Below the pieces are notes generated by a model. That model saw only the letters and a list, made by a program, of their open reading frames with translations, was not told the DNA's origin and searched no databases. Shown in pieces: positions 20,013 through 23,648 of a DNA stretch of 23,648 bases; position 1 is the stretch's first letter, and each line of letters begins with the position of its first letter. Source of the stretch: a virus; IMG/VR virus record IMGVR_UViG_3300035698_009782, positions 1-23,648 of that record, one strand, 5' to 3'. Position numbers and translations under genes: made by a program.

Positions 20013-22400
20013 ATGGGTAAAAAATTATTAGGCGCCGCAGGTAATTTCGATAACGCGGCAAACTGGAATAACAATCACTTTTCTGACCCACTACATGCTA
20101 GTGGTAATATAGTATTGTCAACTGAGTCATTCTCGGACGCATTTACTGCTCCATCTTTAGTAGACGACGCGGTGGCAGTATCTTTAGTTTTAGTAAATTA
20201 CACTGGAACAGGTAATCTAGTCGCCACACTACAAGAGTTTGACGGGGCTGTTTGGGTAGATAAATCTTCAGGAACAAGAGATCTTGCTACTGCCTCTACT
20301 CACTCAATAAACCAAATTAGACTAACAGTTCCATATTCGTTCACTACATTGACTGCCAGCTATTACAGATGGAAATTTACTCAGACGGCAACTAATGTAA
20401 CAATAGCGGCGAACGCAGGAGGAACCCTAATAGCGGTTGAGTCTTGGGACAGCAGTACAGGAGCACCAGTAGCCGGAGACGACGTACTGGCTATATCAAC
20501 AGCAGGATCGGAAGAAAAGGCGCTACTCTTTGGGACGGAAGCATGTGGATCAGGCGCTGGAGCAGATACAGATCAATCGTATAGAACTTTCGACTACGGT
20601 CTTTATTGTGGAGCTAAGGGAGGAATATTATTTGACGATCTAGCTAATACAAAATTAGAATTAAAAGGCCATTTAGTTTTCGCTAAGGACGCTTATTTTG
20701 AGGTGGTACTAACAGCAAATCCTTCTATCCAATGTAATATCGAAATGGAACACGATGCAGCAGATGGAGATTTTGGAATAACGGTTGCAGACGCGCCGTT
20801 ACTTGTAAAGCTTACTGGAGCCGTAAAAGCAGAAAAAGAACAATTATACGTTGCAGGTAATGGAACAACAGGCAATGAACTAACGGTAGACGGTAGCACA
20901 GTTGACTGGAACGTGAACGACAGACTTATAATAATGTCTACAGGTACTTATGATGAAGTAGAGGTTAAATACATTAAGAGCATTGCTCTAGGGGCGATCA
21001 TTTTAAGCGATACGCCAGGAGGAGCAGAAAGTGGATTAGCGGCGGTACATACAACGCGAGCGCACGTAGTAAATACCCAAACAAATATTTATGTAACAGC
21101 AAAGGACCCAACTAAGGGGTACTACTTTATCAACGAAAACGGTGACGAATTAGCTGTCCTCGATTTCACTTGGGTATCATTTATAAACCCAGGCGGTGCC
21201 TCTCTTAGTAGACGCGGAGTCCAGATAAAAGACGGCGGTGGGAAATACTTTAGGGAGTTCGGTAATGTGGTTTGCTGGGAGCCTGTTAGCTCTTGGGGGT
21301 TTGGTTCTAGAGGATCACGGGTTGCAGAAACATTTGCGGGCTTGATTCAATATAAAGGCCAGTATATATACATGGCTTCTATTAACGAAACCTATGACGA
21401 TATAATATCTGTATCGACAACGAACGCAGGTATAAGTATCGTTAACGGTAACGTCACAGTCAACGACCCAATAATCAACGGATTTAATTCCAGCAATAAT
21501 ATATTTGCGGGAGGTATTCAGCAAACAAACTCAATTGCCGTTGTTACAAATCCTGATATTCAAGCAGGGCGTCAGAGTACATTGGTATTCGCGGGTGCAC
21601 CGAAAGCAAGTTACACAGGAGGATTCTATGGCGACATAGGAGGATCAATGACTAAAAATATTCGTATAGGTACAGACACCTTTAACGAAGTTGTATTTGA
21701 TTCATGTACATTTGATAGCTCTATAGATAAAGTGGATTCCAGCTATCAGAATTTAGTACGGGGATCGAAGATAGCCTTACAGAGATATAATGACACTGAT
21801 AACAAGCACTTTGTATATACGCCTTCTGGAATAAAGCAATCGTGTGGAGCAGGGCTTGATGATACAACAGTTTACGAAGCGGACTCTCTATCAGAACGAT
21901 TAGAGCCTATAGAAGATGTAGTCGGTATAGTACAGACATTCAAAATTCTTTCTGAGGTTGGTAAGTCTGCTCAAATTTACGGGCGAATCAAGAAGAACGC
22001 AGCAATGGAGTCAGACGAAGTACGAGTAGAGTTATGGCTTCCTGGAAGTACATCAGCAGACGACACGGCCTACATGCCTACAAACCAAGATTGGAATGTA
22101 TTTTCAATAGGGGCCGCATACGAAGGAAATGTTCCAGCATACTCACTAGTTAAGGTAGTAGCTCTATCAGTAACTCCGAACGCTTACGTTTATATTGATT
22201 CACTCTATAACGGAACAGACGAAATTAACGGATTGGATGTTTGGGAAAACGGAGAACCTTCTGAAATAATCTTGCAACAGTTAGGAGATTACGCTGCTGT
22301 ATGGGCGCAACAAACAGACTCAATGGATACGCCTGGTACAGTAGGACAAAAGGTATCGCGACAGCTTCTAACGAAAGGGCTATTTTACAGTGAGCAATAA
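20013..22400 (+). CDS. Large beta-rich virion protein (fibre, spike or head-decoration candidate)
   Basis: A 795-residue protein, one of the two longest in the window. It begins with GAAGNFDNAANWNNN, a pattern seen at the start of beta-helical and fibre-like proteins. A long beta-rich body of short strands and Asn/Gly turns follows, with a central stretch (about residues 360-560) resembling a right-handed beta-helix. The C-terminal domain may be a beta-sandwich. Such proteins bind receptors or decorate the capsid. No tail-tube or tape-measure gene precedes it, so a head-fibre role is as likely as a tail spike. It is flanked by the paralogous 83-residue proteins. Confidence 0.65.
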   Translation: MGKKLLGAAGNFDNAANWNNNHFSDPLHASGNIVLSTESFSDAFTAPSLVDDAVAVSLVLVNYTGTGNLVATLQEFDGAVWVDKSSGTRDLATASTHSINQIRLTVPYSFTTLTASYYRWKFTQTATNVTIAANAGGTLIAVESWDSSTGAPVAGDDVLAISTAGSEEKALLFGTEACGSGAGADTDQSYRTFDYGLYCGAKGGILFDDLANTKLELKGHLVFAKDAYFEVVLTANPSIQCNIEMEHDAADGDFGITVADAPLLVKLTGAVKAEKEQLYVAGNGTTGNELTVDGSTVDWNVNDRLIIMSTGTYDEVEVKYIKSIALGAIILSDTPGGAESGLAAVHTTRAHVVNTQTNIYVTAKDPTKGYYFINENGDELAVLDFTWVSFINPGGASLSRRGVQIKDGGGKYFREFGNVVCWEPVSSWGFGSRGSRVAETFAGLIQYKGQYIYMASINETYDDIISVSTTNAGISIVNGNVTVNDPIINGFNSSNNIFAGGIQQTNSIAVVTNPDIQAGRQSTLVFAGAPKASYTGGFYGDIGGSMTKNIRIGTDTFNEVVFDSCTFDSSIDKVDSSYQNLVRGSKIALQRYNDTDNKHFVYTPSGIKQSCGAGLDDTTVYEADSLSERLEPIEDVVGIVQTFKILSEVGKSAQIYGRIKKNAAMESDEVRVELWLPGSTSADDTAYMPTNQDWNVFSIGAAYEGNVPAYSLVKVVALSVTPNAYVYIDSLYNGTDEINGLDVWENGEPSEIILQQLGDYAAVWAQQTDSMDTPGTVGQKVSRQLLTKGLFYSEQ

Positions 22401-22416
22401 AAATAAATGTTAACTT

Positions 22417-22668
22417 ATGTCAGTAAAAGGACTCGATTTAGTAACTATCCGCAACATGCTGGACGAGCAAAACGCTGCTTTTATAAAGAAGTATTATGCT
22501 AACGATAGCGACGGGTACCCTACAGATGTTTACTACGCACAAGCAGAGGCAATAGACACAGCAAAGTGTCTTCGTCAACGACTAGTATACGCAACAGTCA
22601 GTGGAGTAAAGAGCATTATAAAGGAATCGTGGGAGGAATTCGCATGGGACTCCTCTTGGGATATTTAA
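22417..22668 (+). CDS. 83-residue virion-associated protein, copy 2
   Basis: Paralogue of the protein at 19575, of identical length and with the same conserved blocks (see that entry). Its central motif reads DSDGYPTDVYYAQAEA. It differs from copy 1 mainly in the region before WDI, where it is more acidic (KESWEEF against VSWQSSL). It starts at TATG. Confidence 0.7.
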   Translation: MSVKGLDLVTIRNMLDEQNAAFIKKYYANDSDGYPTDVYYAQAEAIDTAKCLRQRLVYATVSGVKSIIKESWEEFAWDSSWDI

Positions 22669-22678
22669 ATAATTTTTT

Positions 22679-22744
22679 ATGATTTACAAAGTAGGCGCTA
22701 GTTTACCAGCAGCAATACCAGACACAACAGTCATTCAAGACTAA
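22679..22744 (+). other. Short ORF, probable 5' part of a frameshifted gene
   Basis: A 21-residue ORF (MIYKVGASLPAAIPDTTVIQ plus Asp, then TAA) starting at TATG. The reading frame one base over continues without interruption as NGDLKDDMYD into the ORF at 22764. Joining them by skipping one T at the stop would give a single protein of about 94 residues. Confidence 0.45.
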
Positions 22745-22763
22745 CGGTGATTTAAAGGACGAC

Positions 22764-22961
22764 ATGTATGACGTTGCCTATGCGGATAAAGCTCCAGCTG
22801 GATTCTTTGGCCTTACAGGTCGCTGGACATTCACGACGGCTGAATTTGTCGCCGACATTGATGGAGCTAATGGAGATTATTTAGAAGTCTTAATCCAAGA
22901 CAGCTTAGTAGATCTTGACAACTTTAATATAACGGCCAAAGGTCGATTATTCGGTAGCTAA
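22764..22961 (+). CDS. Small protein, probable 3' part of a frameshifted gene
   Basis: 65 residues from ATG 22764, acidic and beta-rich, with Gly/Phe-rich GFFGLTGRWTF. Its ATG is preceded by C, not T, unlike the other starts in this AT-rich part, which argues that it is internal to a longer gene beginning at 22679. Against this, AAAGGA lies 5 nt upstream and could serve as an SD. Probably virion-associated by position. Confidence 0.5.
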   Translation: MYDVAYADKAPAGFFGLTGRWTFTTAEFVADIDGANGDYLEVLIQDSLVDLDNFNITAKGRLFGS

Positions 22962-23009
22962 TAGGCTAAAACAAGGAAAGCAGTTAGAAAATAATTAAAC
23001 AAAAAGTTT

Positions 23010-23315
23010 ATGTCGGAGGAAGACAAAAAAGTTTTAGTAACGATGTTAGAGGCGATACAGAAGTCAAACGAAAAAGATGCAAAACATCTAAAGGAATCGT
23101 TGATAGACTTTAAGCAAGTGTATCGGGACGACCTAGTTGATATAAAAGACTCTGTAGGAAAGATTGAAAAACATCTAGAAATACAGAACGGAAAGGTGTT
23201 TAAAAATACATCATTCCGATTGAAATGGGCCGGAGTGTATGTAGCCGTCGGAATACTAGGAGCTGTCGCAGGAACAGTCGGTTCAGTTGTTGGTATAATA
23301 AACGCGATTCAATAA
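23010..23315 (+). CDS. Holin-like / coiled-coil membrane protein
   Basis: A 101-residue protein: an acidic helix-rich, probably coiled-coil region (residues 1-65), then a basic turn and one membrane segment at the C-terminus (about residues 74-100, rich in Gly, Ala, Val). This layout matches XhlA/hemolysin-type lysis accessory proteins, and the gene lies 13 nt before an M23 peptidase, so holin or holin partner is the best guess. A tail-chaperone-like role is possible but less likely. Confidence 0.6.
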   Translation: MSEEDKKVLVTMLEAIQKSNEKDAKHLKESLIDFKQVYRDDLVDIKDSVGKIEKHLEIQNGKVFKNTSFRLKWAGVYVAVGILGAVAGTVGSVVGIINAIQ

Positions 23316-23328
23316 TTAACCAATTTGT

Positions 23329-23648
23329 ATGACGAGTAGAAAAAAAACTTATGCCTACCCAATAGAGGGAGCATATAAAAAGGATTTTTATACTACGCAG
23401 GGCTATGGTCTAACGACCTTTGCAAAGTCCTCATTAGGTAAACGATTCTATAGGAATTTTAGGGGAGGTATTCACCCAGGCCACGATTGGGGTACTCACC
23501 TAATAAACCGAGAAGCTATTGCTACCAAGAAGGGAGAAGTAGTTTTCGCGGGATTAAACGGAGGTTGGGGAAATAGTGTAGAAATACTATGCGAAGATGG
23601 CTGGCGTAGACAATATACCCACCTGAAAAGCGTTTCTGTTAATAAGGG
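23329..23648 (+). CDS. M23-family peptidase (endolysin or virion lysin), partial
   Basis: 106 residues visible; the gene runs off the right edge. The zinc site of LytM/M23 peptidases is partly present: H49-x3-D53 in IHPGHDWG, and Y-T-H98-L in the second motif. The core strands EAIATKKGEVVFAG and GWGNSVEI are typical. The enzyme cleaves peptide cross-links in peptidoglycan. No signal peptide is visible, so release probably depends on the holin-like protein upstream. It starts at TATG. Confidence 0.85.
   Translation, partial: MTSRKKTYAYPIEGAYKKDFYTTQGYGLTTFAKSSLGKRFYRNFRGGIHPGHDWGTHLINREAIATKKGEVVFAGLNGGWGNSVEILCEDGWRRQYTHLKSVSVNK

Noticed and set aside
1-23648. Recoded stop codons
   Set aside because: TGA, TAA and TAG all end genes at sensible positions (for example the TGA at 5063-5065 in a 4-nt overlap), and the Trp tRNA has the ordinary CCA anticodon.
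1-23648. CRISPR array, insertion sequence or integrase/attachment site
   Set aside because: No regularly spaced direct repeats, transposase or integrase motifs were seen; the tRNA repeats are only shared tRNA consensus.

Overview
This window is a stretch of a tailed double-stranded DNA phage (Caudoviricetes). Every confident gene lies on the + strand. The right half carries a head-morphogenesis block in the usual order: candidate small terminase, large terminase, portal, minor head protein, protease-scaffold and major capsid protein. Further virion genes and the start of a lysis module follow. There is no integrase, repressor or attachment site in view. Stop codons are the standard three, TGA included. 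The host cannot be named from this window.

Layout: (1) 1-905: GC-richer small ORFs, three of them CxxC zinc-ribbon proteins, with good Shine-Dalgarno (SD) sequences. (2) 971-1261: a HAD-type phosphatase. (3) 1281-1960: a strong sigma70-type promoter, then about 640 nt without a credible gene but full of nested inverted repeats; this is probably a large structured RNA. (4) 1973-3092: a tRNA array (fMet-like, Gly, Cys, Pro, Glu, Gln, Trp) ending in one Leu tRNA with an unpaired acceptor stem and one truncated Leu tRNA. Two tiny basic CxxC proteins sit at and inside the array. (5) 3121-4371: a promoter and structured leader, a small membrane protein, a terminator, then thioredoxin, XapX-like membrane protein and ferredoxin. 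(6) 4385-7862: a sugar/methylation cassette of methyltransferase, GT2 glycosyltransferase, reduced UDP-glucose-dehydrogenase-like protein and two more methyltransferases; the outer two methyltransferases are paralogues. (7) 7880-9675: QueD and QueE of the 7-deazaguanine pathway, plus small genes. (8) 9739-18854: packaging and head genes, including a Mu Com-like zinc finger. (9) 18926-23648: virion proteins, with a paralogous pair of 83-residue proteins bracketing a 795-residue beta-rich protein, a holin-like protein and an M23 peptidase cut by the window edge.

The strongest genome-wide signal concerns translation starts. The AT-rich genes have essentially no SD sequence, yet all thirty starts I assign have T immediately before ATG (TATG). 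The GC-richer segments (1-905 and queE at 8938-9675) instead use SD sequences and are not bound by this rule. The first tRNA of the array has initiator features (1:72 mismatch, A11:U24, CAU anticodon followed by A37), so the phage may supply an initiator tRNA whose A37 can pair with U at -1. The other highlights are the large RNA candidate, a tRNA-Trp lacking both elbow elements, and the damaged end of the tRNA array.
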